This document shows, one piece after another, positions 51,170 to 59,478 of a stretch of DNA of 64,000 nt. The stretch comes from Nitrospira sp. (GTDB taxonomy: Bacteria; Nitrospirota; Nitrospiria; Nitrospirales; Nitrospiraceae). The notes beneath the pieces were generated by a model, which worked only from the letters and a program-made list of their open reading frames with translations, searched no databases and was not told the DNA's origin. Position 1 is the first letter of the stretch; the number at the start of each line of letters is the position of its first letter. The stretch is taken from the NCBI GenBank assembly GCA_036984305.1, contig BQWY01000001.1, forward strand, positions 682,001-746,000, read 5' to 3'. A program made the position numbers and the translations under genes.

Positions 51170-53185
51170 ATGCGTCGCATGTCCCCATTAATCCACGTGT
51201 TTTGGCTTCTGCTGGCCCTTTTGGGAGCCGTTGCGCTTGCCTTCGTTGCCGGCGTCATCAACCCTCACGAAAAAGTGAATGGATTGTGGTTGGTCATCTC
51301 GGCGGGATGTATCTACGTGCTTGCCTATCGCTTCTATGGCCGGTGGCTGGCGGGACGGGTTCTGGAGCTGAACAACCGGCGTGTGACTCCGGCGGTGCGA
51401 CTGGACGATGGCGTCAACTATCATCCAACCAACAAAACCGTGCTCTTTGGGCACCATTTTGCAGCGATCGCGGGCGCGGGACCGCTGCTCGGGCCGGTAT
51501 TGGCCGCGCAATTTGGCTTTCTCCCCGGCTTTCTCTGGCTCGTGATCGGCGCGGTGTTGGCCGGCGCGGTGCAGGATTTCGTCATCCTGGTTGCCTCGAT
51601 GCGGCGCAACGGCCGCTCGCTCCCCGAAATCGCGCATGATGAGCTCGGAACGGTCACTGGAACGGCCACGGCTGTCGCGGTGCTGTTTATTGTGGTCGTC
51701 GCGCTTGCAGGGTTGGGTTTCGCGGTCGTGAACGCCCTCTATCAGAACGCGTGGGGCACCTTCACGATTGCCATGACGATTCCCATCGGGCTTGTCATGG
51801 GGTTCTATCTGCAACGCCGTCCCGGCTCGGTGGCGGAGGTGTCGATTCTCGGGGTGGTGTTGCTGCTTGCGGCCGTGTTGTTCGGTCGGGTGATCGCGCG
51901 ATCGTCGTTCGCCGGTCTGTTCGAGTTCGATGCGTCGACACTCGTGTGGCTCCTGGCGGGCTATGGCTTTGTGGCTTCCGTGCTGCCGGGCTGGATGCTG
52001 CTGGTGCCGCGCGGCTTTCTCTCGACGTTCATGAAGTTGGGCGTGGTTTTTCTGCTCGGATTTGGGGTGATCCTCATGGCGCCGACCATCGAAATGCCGC
52101 GCGTGACGATGTTTGCCGATGGTGGCGGACCCATTATCCCTGGCACGTTATTTCCATTCTTATTTATCACGATCGCCTGCGGCGCCGTGTCTGGATTTCA
52201 CTCCCTGGTGTCTTCCGGGACTACGCCGAAGATGATCGAGCAGGAGTCACAAGCCGTGGTGGGCTATGCGGCGATGCTATTGGAAAGTTTCGTGGGCGTG
52301 ATGGCCTTGATTGCCGCCTGTGTTTTGGTGCCGGGCGACTATTTGGCGATCAATACAGTGCTCTCCGCAGACGCATTGGCAGCCATGGGTTTCCCGACGG
52401 CTCGCATTGCCGAGCTCTCGCAACTCGTAGAAGTGGACGTTGCGGGGCGGCCGGGCGGTGCGGTGTCTCTTGCAGTGGGGATGGCGTCGATCTTTGCGGC
52501 CCTCCCGGGCATGTCAGGTCTCATGGCCTACTGGTATCAATTCGCGCTGGTGTTCGAGGCGTTGTTCATTCTGACGACGATCGATACCGGGACCAGAATC
52601 GCCCGCTATCTGATTCAAGAGATGGTCGGGCGGATCTATGCGCCGTTCCGTCAGATCACCTGGTGGCCTGGAGTGTTGGGAGCCAGCGGCCTCGTAGTGG
52701 GATCGTGGGCCTATCTTATCGGCACCGGCAGTATTTCGACCATTTGGCCCATGTTCGGTGCGGCCAATCAACTCCTGGGGACACTGGCGCTCTGCATTGG
52801 AACCACGGTCTTGATTAAGATGTGGAAGTCGTCCTATCTGTGGGTGACGGCGTTGCCAATGGTCTTTGTAGGTGCGATCACTATGACCGGGGCGTACGAG
52901 ATGTTCGGACTATTCCTCGAGAAGGCGAAGGCACTTGCGGCAGGGCAGGCGTTCGCGCTGTATCTGGATGCGGTGCTGGTGGCACTGGTAGCGATCCTAG
53001 GACTAATCGTGATAAGCGATAGTGTGAAACAGTGGTATGGCTATGTAGTCCTGAAGAAGCCGTTCGTCAGCAGCGAGGTGGTCGTGCTGGCGGGGGGCGG
53101 TTCATCTGGCCGGGTGCAACCGGCGATCCATGCCCACGAAGACGAACGACGCTTCTGCCTGCCGTCCGATACCGGCTGCTGTTGA
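51170..53185 (+). CDS. cstA: CstA-family carbon-starvation/peptide transporter
   Basis: A 671-residue polytopic membrane protein with about 16 hydrophobic helices. Signatures include YHPTNKTVLFGHHFAAIAGA, LGPVLAAQFGFLPGFLWLVI, VISAGCIYVLAYRFYGRWLA, FHSLVSSGTTPKMIEQESQA and RYLIQEMVGR. CstA/YjiY proteins import pyruvate or peptides during nutrient limitation. The C-terminal region (GGGSSGRVQPAIHAHEDERR, ending CC) is soluble and unusual. YajQ starts 17 bases later. Confidence 0.92.
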   Translation: MRRMSPLIHVFWLLLALLGAVALAFVAGVINPHEKVNGLWLVISAGCIYVLAYRFYGRWLAGRVLELNNRRVTPAVRLDDGVNYHPTNKTVLFGHHFAAIAGAGPLLGPVLAAQFGFLPGFLWLVIGAVLAGAVQDFVILVASMRRNGRSLPEIAHDELGTVTGTATAVAVLFIVVVALAGLGFAVVNALYQNAWGTFTIAMTIPIGLVMGFYLQRRPGSVAEVSILGVVLLLAAVLFGRVIARSSFAGLFEFDASTLVWLLAGYGFVASVLPGWMLLVPRGFLSTFMKLGVVFLLGFGVILMAPTIEMPRVTMFADGGGPIIPGTLFPFLFITIACGAVSGFHSLVSSGTTPKMIEQESQAVVGYAAMLLESFVGVMALIAACVLVPGDYLAINTVLSADALAAMGFPTARIAELSQLVEVDVAGRPGGAVSLAVGMASIFAALPGMSGLMAYWYQFALVFEALFILTTIDTGTRIARYLIQEMVGRIYAPFRQITWWPGVLGASGLVVGSWAYLIGTGSISTIWPMFGAANQLLGTLALCIGTTVLIKMWKSSYLWVTALPMVFVGAITMTGAYEMFGLFLEKAKALAAGQAFALYLDAVLVALVAILGLIVISDSVKQWYGYVVLKKPFVSSEVVVLAGGGSSGRVQPAIHAHEDERRFCLPSDTGCC

Positions 53186-53202
53186 CAACCTGAGGAGGGG
53201 CG

Positions 53203-53700
53203 ATGGCCGACCAATATTCGTTCGATGTCGTGTCGGAAGTGAATATGCAGGAAATGAAGAATGCGATCGATCAGGCTACGAAGGAGATCAAACAGCGCTT
53301 TGATTTCAAAGACTCCAAGACGGAACTCACCTTGAAAGAGAAGGAAAAGGAGTTGGTCGTCGTGTCCGACGACGAGTATAAATTGAACGCCGTGAACGAG
53401 ATCGTGAAGACGAAATGTGTGAAGCGTGGCGTCTCGCTGAAGGCATTGAACTACGGTACGATCGAGCAGGCGCTGGGTGGTACGGTGCGGCAGATTGTAA
53501 AGATCCAAAGCGGCTTGACGACGGAGAAAGCCAAGGAGATTACGAAGGCGATCAAGGACTCAAAACTCAAAGCCCAGGCACAGATTCAGGGCGAACAGGT
53601 GCGCGTGTCCAGCAAAAGTAAGGACGAGTTACAGGGTGCGATCGTTTTCTTGAAGGGTAAAGATTTTGAAATCGACCTGCAATTTACCAACTATCGGTGA
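53203..53700 (+). CDS. YajQ-family cyclic-di-GMP/nucleotide-binding protein
   Basis: A 165-residue protein with the family's typical start MADQYSFDVVSEVNMQEMKN, FDFKDSKTELTLKEKEKEL, LKALNYGTIEQALGGTVRQI and QIQGEQVRVSSKSKDELQG. YajQ proteins have two ferredoxin-like domains, and members bind c-di-GMP or RNA and act with regulators. GAGGAGGG precedes the start. The next frame starts inside its last codons. Confidence 0.92.
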   Translation: MADQYSFDVVSEVNMQEMKNAIDQATKEIKQRFDFKDSKTELTLKEKEKELVVVSDDEYKLNAVNEIVKTKCVKRGVSLKALNYGTIEQALGGTVRQIVKIQSGLTTEKAKEITKAIKDSKLKAQAQIQGEQVRVSSKSKDELQGAIVFLKGKDFEIDLQFTNYR

Positions 53701-54859
53701 TTTCCCGCCTCATTTCTTGGGCATCCGTGTACGGTACTGGTCCCTACTCGCCTTCGCGCTGGTTTTGCTGCTGACCGGTTGTGGCGGGAGCGATGCAATC
53801 GTCGTCATCGCCGCTCATCCCACGAATCCAAACATTCTCTACGTCGTCACCAACGACTATGTCTACAAGACTCGTGACGGCGGCCGGACCTACGAGAACG
53901 TCTCCCGAGGCGTGACCCATTCGCGTGTCATCTCTATGGCGATCGACCCCGTTTATCCAGCGACCGTCTATGCCGGCACGAAGGGCGACGCGCTGTTCAA
54001 AAGTCACAACGGTGGCCAGACGTGGGTGTCCAAACGGAAGGGTTTGGACGAGATCACGATCAGCTCGGTAGTCAATCAGTTGCTGTTCGATCCGAACGAC
54101 ACCAATCACCTGATTGCCGCGACGACGATGGGCGTGAAGGATTCCAAAGATGGTGGCGACACGTGGGTGAAGCGCATGGAGGGGATGAATGAAGTCCTGA
54201 TGGTCGTGTCGGTGGCAATCGATCCGAAGCGGCCGAATATTTTTTATGCGGGAACCAGCGGCGGCGTATATCGGAGTTTTTCCGGCGGCGAAATGTGGGA
54301 AAAAGCTAACACGGGGCTCGTGCCGCCGGAGGTCCTGAAGTCGAGTCGCGCACTCAACGTCTCCATGTTGCTGGTCGATGTCTTTGAGCCGGACACGGTG
54401 TATGCCGCCACGTTGAACGGCATGTACAAGTCGACGGACAAAGCCAGCTCGTGGACCCGAATCGGTGCATCACTGACCGATCCGATTATTCCCGTGATGA
54501 TATTGGATCGGACGAAACGGGGCACGCTCTATATCGGAGGGCGATTTGGGATTCTACGCAGCACGGACGGGGGGGCGACGTGGCAGCCAATAAACCAAGG
54601 GTTGACAAGTCTCAACGTGCGATCGCTCGTGCAGAGCCCGATTGATCCCAAAGTTTTCTATCTCGGTACGAATGGAAGCGGGTTATACAAGAGCGAGAAT
54701 GCTGGGGAGACCTGGGTGGCAATGCCGGAGGTCAAGGAGACAGTGTCGCGGAAGCCCAGTCAGACTCCGACCCGAGCCACCTCGAAATCCAGTCGTGGCT
54801 TAACGGTTGAGCGAGGAGTCGCCGACGTCTGGCCCGACCCGTGTTGGCGTGCTGGATGA
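53666..54859 (+). CDS. BNR/YCF48-like beta-propeller lipoprotein
   Basis: A 397-residue protein. After a short leader there is the lipoprotein signal LLAFALVLLLTGCGGSD, then six to seven propeller units with KTRDGGRTYENVSRG, FKSHNGGQTWVSKRKGL, SKDGGDTWVKRMEG, STDGGATWQPINQG and SENAGETWVAM, the sialidase-type Asp box SxDGGxTW. The true start may be TTG 53717, because ATG 53666 overlaps yajQ and puts 16 extra residues before the signal. Its 3' end overlaps the convergent repeat-tailed gene by 60 bases. Probably a periplasmic binding or scaffold protein. Confidence 0.8.
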   Translation: MKSTCNLPTIGDFPPHFLGIRVRYWSLLAFALVLLLTGCGGSDAIVVIAAHPTNPNILYVVTNDYVYKTRDGGRTYENVSRGVTHSRVISMAIDPVYPATVYAGTKGDALFKSHNGGQTWVSKRKGLDEITISSVVNQLLFDPNDTNHLIAATTMGVKDSKDGGDTWVKRMEGMNEVLMVVSVAIDPKRPNIFYAGTSGGVYRSFSGGEMWEKANTGLVPPEVLKSSRALNVSMLLVDVFEPDTVYAATLNGMYKSTDKASSWTRIGASLTDPIIPVMILDRTKRGTLYIGGRFGILRSTDGGATWQPINQGLTSLNVRSLVQSPIDPKVFYLGTNGSGLYKSENAGETWVAMPEVKETVSRKPSQTPTRATSKSSRGLTVERGVADVWPDPCWRAG

Positions 54860-55762
54860 CCCTCCGGCGTTCTCCGTGATTCCAATGCCGAAGCCGGTGC
54901 TATTAGGCAGCGTAGTATGGCCGCCTGCCGGCCCTACGTATTCGGGAAGCGAGGTGTCCTGTGAGGCGTCACCGGCTCTGACAGGCAGATCGGATTGTCC
55001 CTCAAGGGCAGTCCCGGTTGTGCTGCGCAGTGTGGAATCGCCGGTTGGACTCTTGCCGTACCAATTGGGGAGGTCGGTGTCCTGAATGTTCACACCGGTC
55101 CGAGCCGAGCTGGGCGGTCGGTGAGGCTTAAAGTCTCTGAGGATCCCTTCGCGGTCTTCCTCGAGTTCACGTGCCTCTCGGGCGGAAATCTCAGGATCGG
55201 TACCGTCCAATCGGTACATACCTTTCTCGAAGCGTTCGAGTCGGGTCTCGATGATCCGGAGATCGCGACGGGTTTGTGCGACTTGGCGAACCATCTCGCC
55301 CAGTGAATACTGACGTGCAACGGTGCCTCGGTTATAGATCCCCGATGCTTGAATGGACTGCAGGATGTTACCGGCCTCCGCTTCCAGCTGCCTAACACGG
55401 TCGATCTCGGCGGGGTCATCGACGCAACAATCGAGAAAATCGTTGTACCGACTTAGAAACTGAGTCGATTCAGCTTGAATCTCCTCGATGGGAATCGGAC
55501 GTAGCGTCGGTTGCTTCCCGCCCCGTCGACCAGTCTGCTTGGCGGAGCTGTCGACGAGTGGCGCACACCCGGTCTCGGGGTCGGCTTGAATCTGTTGGTC
55601 GGCTGGCCGATCCGGACACCAATAGATGACGGCAGGCTGACCGGATGGCGGAGTAGACGATTGCGCCGTTACGGTAGCGGGGCCTTGCCAGACCATGAGG
55701 CAGGCGGTCAGAGACGCAACGGACAAGGCCTGTCGACATGATTGTTGGGGTGGGCAAGGCAT
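54800..55762 (-). CDS. Exported protein with helical core and repeat-rich tail
   Basis: A 320-residue product with a signal peptide (ALSVASLTACLMVW), a central helical region (about residues 90-220, e.g. RVRQLEAEAGNILQSIQ and RRDLRIIETRLERFEKGMY) and a C-terminal repeat tail. The tail has about six degenerate units of 13-16 residues: DTDLPNWYG, DSTLRSTTG, QSDLPVRAG, DTSLPEYVG, HTTLPNSTG and DSSLNR, consensus D-S/T-x-L-P-x3-G. The shorter start at 55762 fits the signal peptide. The tail overlaps the end of the convergent propeller gene by 60 bases. Function unknown. Confidence 0.65.
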   Translation of the reverse strand: MPCPPQQSCRQALSVASLTACLMVWQGPATVTAQSSTPPSGQPAVIYWCPDRPADQQIQADPETGCAPLVDSSAKQTGRRGGKQPTLRPIPIEEIQAESTQFLSRYNDFLDCCVDDPAEIDRVRQLEAEAGNILQSIQASGIYNRGTVARQYSLGEMVRQVAQTRRDLRIIETRLERFEKGMYRLDGTDPEISAREARELEEDREGILRDFKPHRPPSSARTGVNIQDTDLPNWYGKSPTGDSTLRSTTGTALEGQSDLPVRAGDASQDTSLPEYVGPAGGHTTLPNSTGFGIGITENAGGSSSTPTRVGPDVGDSSLNR

Positions 55763-55931
55763 AGTAGAGCCATTGTCCCTCGACACTCTGGACCGGTCAA
55801 GGAAGCGCTGTTTTTTCGCTGCCGGGCCGACCCTTGTAATGGTAAGTCGGCTTTCAGTAGGGTGATGGTGCTGATCGTACCGGCACATTAAAAGGGTGAA
55901 GTGCATATACCGGGGCCGTGAAGAGGAGCGT

Positions 55932-57224
55932 ATGCAGCTGGCTGCCATTGAGGAGATTGGAAAGTTTGTCGGTCAGGAAGTGACGATCCGGGGGTGGCTT
56001 CGCAGCCGCCGAGACAGCGGGAAGTTGCATTTTCTCGTGGTGCGGGACGGCACAGGCGATGTCCAAGCCGTTGTGAGCAAGGCGTCTGTTGGGGAAGAGC
56101 AGTTTGCAAAATCGGCGCAACTCACGCAGGAATCCTCGCTTGTGCTTCGTGGCCGCGTCAAAGCCGAGCCGCGCGCCCAGGGTGGGTACGAACTGCAGGT
56201 GACCGCCATCGAGCCGTTCCAGATCGCCGAAGCATTCCCCATTCAACCGAAAGATCACGGCGTTGGATTCTTGATGGAGCATCGACATCTGTGGCTGCGG
56301 TCCAGCCATCAGCATGCGATCATGCGGATTCGACACGAGATCATTCGCGCGTGTAGGAATTTTTTAGACGAGCGCGGATTCATTCTCGTCGACTCTCCGA
56401 TTTTCACTCCAAACGCGTGTGAAGGCACGACCACCCTGTTTCAGACTCAATATTTCGATGAGACGGCCTATCTTACGCAAAGCGGTCAGCTCTATAGCGA
56501 GGCCACAGCGGCGGCGTTCGGCAAGGTCTATTGCTTCGGTCCTACGTTTCGAGCGGAAAAATCGAAGACACGCCGACACCTCATGGAATTTTGGATGGTC
56601 GAGCCGGAGGTAGCATGGGCCGAATTGGCCGACGTCATGGTCTTGGCCGAGGACTTTATCAGTTACGTTGTGACGCGCGTGCTCGCGCACCGCAAGGCCG
56701 AACTACTGGTCCTCGGGCGCGATCTCGCCAGACTCGAGTGCATCCAGCCTCCGTTTCCTCGACTGACCTACACGGAGGCCGTCGAGATTCTGCAGGGGAA
56801 GGGCAATGCGACCCAATTGGGTGACGACTTTGGTGGCGATGAAGAGACCATCCTCTCGAAGGAGTTCGATCGGCCTGTGATCGTGCATCGCTATCCAGCG
56901 GCGATGAAGGCGTTTTACATGCAGAACGATCCGTCGCAGCCGGAACTGGCACTCTGTATGGATGTGTTGGCGCCGGAAGGGTATGGCGAGATCATTGGTG
57001 GCGGACAACGTGTTCATGAGTACGACAAGTTAGTGGCGCGTATTCGAGAGCACAACCTACCCGAAGAAGCGTTTCGATGGTACGTAGATCTTCGTCGGTT
57101 CGGTTCGGTTCCGCACGCGGGATTTGGTATGGGAATCGAACGAGTCGTGGCCTGGATCTGTGGCATTGAGCACGTGCGTGAAACGATCCCATTTCCCCGA
57201 ATGTTGTACAAGCTCTATCCATAG
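55932..57224 (+). CDS. asnS: Asparaginyl-tRNA synthetase
   Basis: A 430-residue class IIb aminoacyl-tRNA synthetase. The N-terminal OB domain ([32 protein letters not shown]) binds the anticodon. Motif 2 appears as [20 protein letters not shown] and motif 3 as [34 protein letters not shown] and [11 protein letters not shown] distinguish AsnRS from AspRS. AAGAGGAG precedes ATG 55932. The presence of AsnRS means Asn-tRNA is charged directly at least in part. Confidence 0.93.
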   Translation: MQLAAIEEIGKFVGQEVTIRGWLRSRRDSGKLHFLVVRDGTGDVQAVVSKASVGEEQFAKSAQLTQESSLVLRGRVKAEPRAQGGYELQVTAIEPFQIAEAFPIQPKDHGVGFLMEHRHLWLRSSHQHAIMRIRHEIIRACRNFLDERGFILVDSPIFTPNACEGTTTLFQTQYFDETAYLTQSGQLYSEATAAAFGKVYCFGPTFRAEKSKTRRHLMEFWMVEPEVAWAELADVMVLAEDFISYVVTRVLAHRKAELLVLGRDLARLECIQPPFPRLTYTEAVEILQGKGNATQLGDDFGGDEETILSKEFDRPVIVHRYPAAMKAFYMQNDPSQPELALCMDVLAPEGYGEIIGGGQRVHEYDKLVARIREHNLPEEAFRWYVDLRRFGSVPHAGFGMGIERVVAWICGIEHVRETIPFPRMLYKLYP

Positions 57225-57502
57225 GTATTTATACCCGTCATAATCTGGAGCAGCGCCATGTTTGACCATGCATAGTGCTCGTCGTTTCCCGCCCGCTCAG
57301 TTGATTGACTAATGTTTCGTTCTTACGATTTGACTCCGGGGCTCCTCTCGGAGATGCAGTTGGGTTTTCTGATCGCCTATCTCCCTGGTGGTGTATTGTG
57401 GAACGCTATACTCCTCATGATGGTCATTTTCTGATCCACGACTATCCCCTTGACAAAGTATGATTAGCCATGCCACAATCTCCCACATCACGGGAGGGCG
57501 TC

Positions 57503-58390
57503 ATGGCTAAGAAGAAAGTCCAGTCCATTTTTGAAGTCGTTTCCAAGTACAACAGCGAAGAAAAATGCATTGCCCATCTGGAGCGCATTCGATGGCCGAA
57601 GGGGCTGGAATGCCTCCACTGCCAGAGCAAGCGCGTGATGAAGTATCAAGCCAAGGGCAAAACCGGCAAAGAGCGCACACTGTACGAGTGTGTGGATTGC
57701 CGCTATCAGTATTCCGTGACCGTCGGCACCATCTTCCATGATTCGCATTTGCCCCTCGTGAAATGGTTCCTGGCGATCTACATGATTTGCTCGGCTAAGA
57801 AGGGCATTGCCGCCAAGCAATTGCAGCGCGAGCTTGAAATCGGTTCTTACAAGACTGCCTGGTATATGGCCCACCGCATTCGCTTGGCTATGCATGACGA
57901 TCCTGACTTCTGCCGGAAGTATTCGGGGATTGTCGAAATTGACGAGACTTATATCGGTGGCAAAGGATCAGGTCCACGCGGGCGATCGCTCGCCAGAAAA
58001 GTTCCTGTAGTGGGGATAAAAGAGCGCACTTCAGGAAAGATCCGATTGCGCGTGCTACAGGATGCAACAAAGCGAAGCCTCCGTGATTTCATTCGCCAGA
58101 ACATTCAGCCAGGATCGGAAATGCATACCGACGAATTCGCGTCCTATCTCTGGCTCGACAGTTCGGAATATGCCCACAAGTGCGTGAACCACTCGGTTAC
58201 CTATGTCCAAGACGGCGTGCATGTGAACGGCGTTGAGAACGTCTGGAGCCTCTTTAAGCGCGGCATCATGGGCATCTTCCATCGCGTCTCAGAGAAGTAC
58301 TTGCCGCTCTATCTCGACGAATTCTCATTCCGGTTCAACAATCGTGATGCTGAAGCCATGATGGACCGCGTCCTTACGACGTGTAGCTAG
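57503..58390 (+). CDS. IS1595-family (ISXO2-like) transposase
   Basis: A 295-residue protein. An N-terminal zinc ribbon (GLECLHCQSKRVMKYQ and YECVDCRYQYSV) binds the ends. The catalytic domain has VEIDETYIGGKGSG, MHTDEFASYLWLD and VNGVENVWSLFKRG, the D-D-(E/N) style of IS1595 elements. GGGAGG before ATG 57503 favours that start over ATG 57470. The frame is intact, so the element may still be active. Its stop codon overlaps that of the convergent DUF3800 gene by four bases. Confidence 0.9.
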   Translation: MAKKKVQSIFEVVSKYNSEEKCIAHLERIRWPKGLECLHCQSKRVMKYQAKGKTGKERTLYECVDCRYQYSVTVGTIFHDSHLPLVKWFLAIYMICSAKKGIAAKQLQRELEIGSYKTAWYMAHRIRLAMHDDPDFCRKYSGIVEIDETYIGGKGSGPRGRSLARKVPVVGIKERTSGKIRLRVLQDATKRSLRDFIRQNIQPGSEMHTDEFASYLWLDSSEYAHKCVNHSVTYVQDGVHVNGVENVWSLFKRGIMGIFHRVSEKYLPLYLDEFSFRFNNRDAEAMMDRVLTTCS

Positions 58391-59259
58391 GAAGAGTGCT
58401 CGGCACGATTAGTCTCTTTCCTATGGCGAATTCGCTTTTCAGCCTCAGCGGCCCATCTGCTGAAGTCATTAGAAGTCGGGTAAGTTACCATGATGGGCCG
58501 CTGTTCCTTCAGCATTTCAAATATCTCTGATGGAAGTCCGGCGTGATTTCTCCTTATTTCTCCAACCAGCAAGTCAGCGGCTTGCAACGGTGCCATATGC
58601 TTTCGATCTCCGAAGCCTACATTGCCAAGCATGCCTTCTTTGTCGAACAAAGCCTTCGAGCCTAGGAATACTTGCCCTATTCCATTTCTCTCCTCAGCTT
58701 TTTGATCGAACATAATGTCCCAAGGCGTTGGTGGTAAGACATTTCTCGCCGCACGAGCAGCCACAAGTAGACTTATGCAATTAGCAAAACAAAAATTTAG
58801 GGGCGTCAAAATTTCTCGTTTGTGTGCCGGAATAGCTTCATTAAATGCCTTCATCGAAAAAGCTACTCCGACTGCAAATGCGGCGCAATCACATGCGATC
58901 CTCGCCAACTTCCTAATATGATCCAATCTTTTTTCATGCGACCAGTGCGCGGCATAGTTCTTAGGACTGTGCCAGAAATCTGTATAGTGAAAATCACCAT
59001 TCGCGGAGGCTGGTAAGGCTTTTCTCCATTCATACTCAAGGCGATTCCATCCCTCATATGTTCCGACCCACCCAGCTACAGCAATAGTGTCTTCCTTATA
59101 CGATTCGTCAAAATAGCCACTATGCGGCTTGTCGATGTGACGAGAAATGAACTTTAAACTTATCGCCACTAGATACCTAAGATGATATTCGCCAGGGCTT
59201 ATTAAAAAGAGACGAGCAAACCGCTCAACTCCAATACAACCAGTTCCTGAGGGGGTCAT
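58387..59259 (-). CDS. DUF3800-domain protein
   Basis: A 290-residue protein from ATG 59259 (TTG 59271 is also in frame). The domain has GYFDESYKEDTIAVAGWVGT (an RNase H-like first strand with Asp), DIMFDQKAEERNG and the last conserved strand HMAPLQAADLLVGEIRR. DUF3800 proteins share an RNase H-like core with Asp residues and are often linked to mobile elements or defence islands; activity is not known. It converges with the transposase with overlapping stop codons, and its composition differs from its surroundings. Its start codon is inside a perfect hairpin (59251-59269). Confidence 0.8.
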   Translation of the reverse strand: MTPSGTGCIGVERFARLFLISPGEYHLRYLVAISLKFISRHIDKPHSGYFDESYKEDTIAVAGWVGTYEGWNRLEYEWRKALPASANGDFHYTDFWHSPKNYAAHWSHEKRLDHIRKLARIACDCAAFAVGVAFSMKAFNEAIPAHKREILTPLNFCFANCISLLVAARAARNVLPPTPWDIMFDQKAEERNGIGQVFLGSKALFDKEGMLGNVGFGDRKHMAPLQAADLLVGEIRRNHAGLPSEIFEMLKEQRPIMVTYPTSNDFSRWAAEAEKRIRHRKETNRAEHSS

Positions 59260-59269
59260 TTTGACCCCC
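59251..59269. repeat. Perfect hairpin over the DUF3800 start codon
   Basis: GGGGGTCA (59251-59258), loop TTT, TGACCCCC (59262-59269). The 8-bp GC-rich stem spans the ATG of the DUF3800 gene on the - strand, so it could hide the start site in mRNA or be part of the element's end structure. Confidence 0.7.
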
Positions 59270-59403
59270 AATTCTTGGTATTCTTAACGTCTGAAATCAT
59301 GACCAAAACGTCCTCCCTTTGTCAACGGGATAAGGCCGTTCTGATCTGTAGGACGATTTGAGGATGCATGACATAAGATAATGAAAAAATATTGAAATAT
59401 CTG

Positions 59404-59431
59404 TTGACAGGCCTTTGTTTGAGTGTATACT
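59404..59431 (+). promoter_or_regulatory. Strong sigma70 promoter of the dcw cluster
   Basis: Perfect TTGACA (59404-59409), 16-base spacer, TATACT (59426-59431). Initiation near 59438 rules out the ATG at 59392 as the rsmH start and leaves the repeated TGGG boxes just downstream of the start point. Confidence 0.8.
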
Positions 59432-59442
59432 CCGCCACTACG

Positions 59443-59466
59443 TGGGAAAAAGTGGGTGAAAAGGGT
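59443..59466 (+). promoter_or_regulatory. MraZ-box-like TGGG repeats
   Basis: TGGGA (59443-59447), TGGGT (59453-59457) and AGGGT (59462-59466) recur at nine to ten bases, right after the promoter. MraZ, the dcw regulator, binds TGGGN repeats separated by five bases near its own promoter, so this fits an MraZ site. No mraZ gene lies upstream here. Confidence 0.6.
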
Positions 59467-59478
59467 TTAGCCACTTCT

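Larger units (their letters stand above)
57443..59332. mobile_element. IS1595-type element with a DUF3800 passenger gene
   Basis: A 16-bp inverted repeat with one mismatch bounds the region: TATCCCCTTGACAAAG at 57443-57458 and CTTTGTCAACGGGATA at 59317-59332. It encloses a transposase gene (+) and a convergent DUF3800 gene (-). The repeats contain TTGACA, which can act as inward -35 elements for both genes. The 8-bp flanks outside the repeats do not match, so no target duplication is visible and the exact ends are unproven. DUF3800 DNA is more AT-rich than its surroundings. Confidence 0.6.

Noticed and set aside
57312-57434. 40-codon frame with one hydrophobic stretch upstream of the IS1595 transposase
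   Set aside because: It ends in a membrane-helix-like segment, but there is no ribosome site and the length is within chance; kept only as a note.
57303-59400. 8-bp target duplication around the IS1595-type element
   Set aside because: The bases just outside the 16-bp inverted repeats (TCCACGAC and AGGCCGTT) do not match, so a duplication cannot be claimed.
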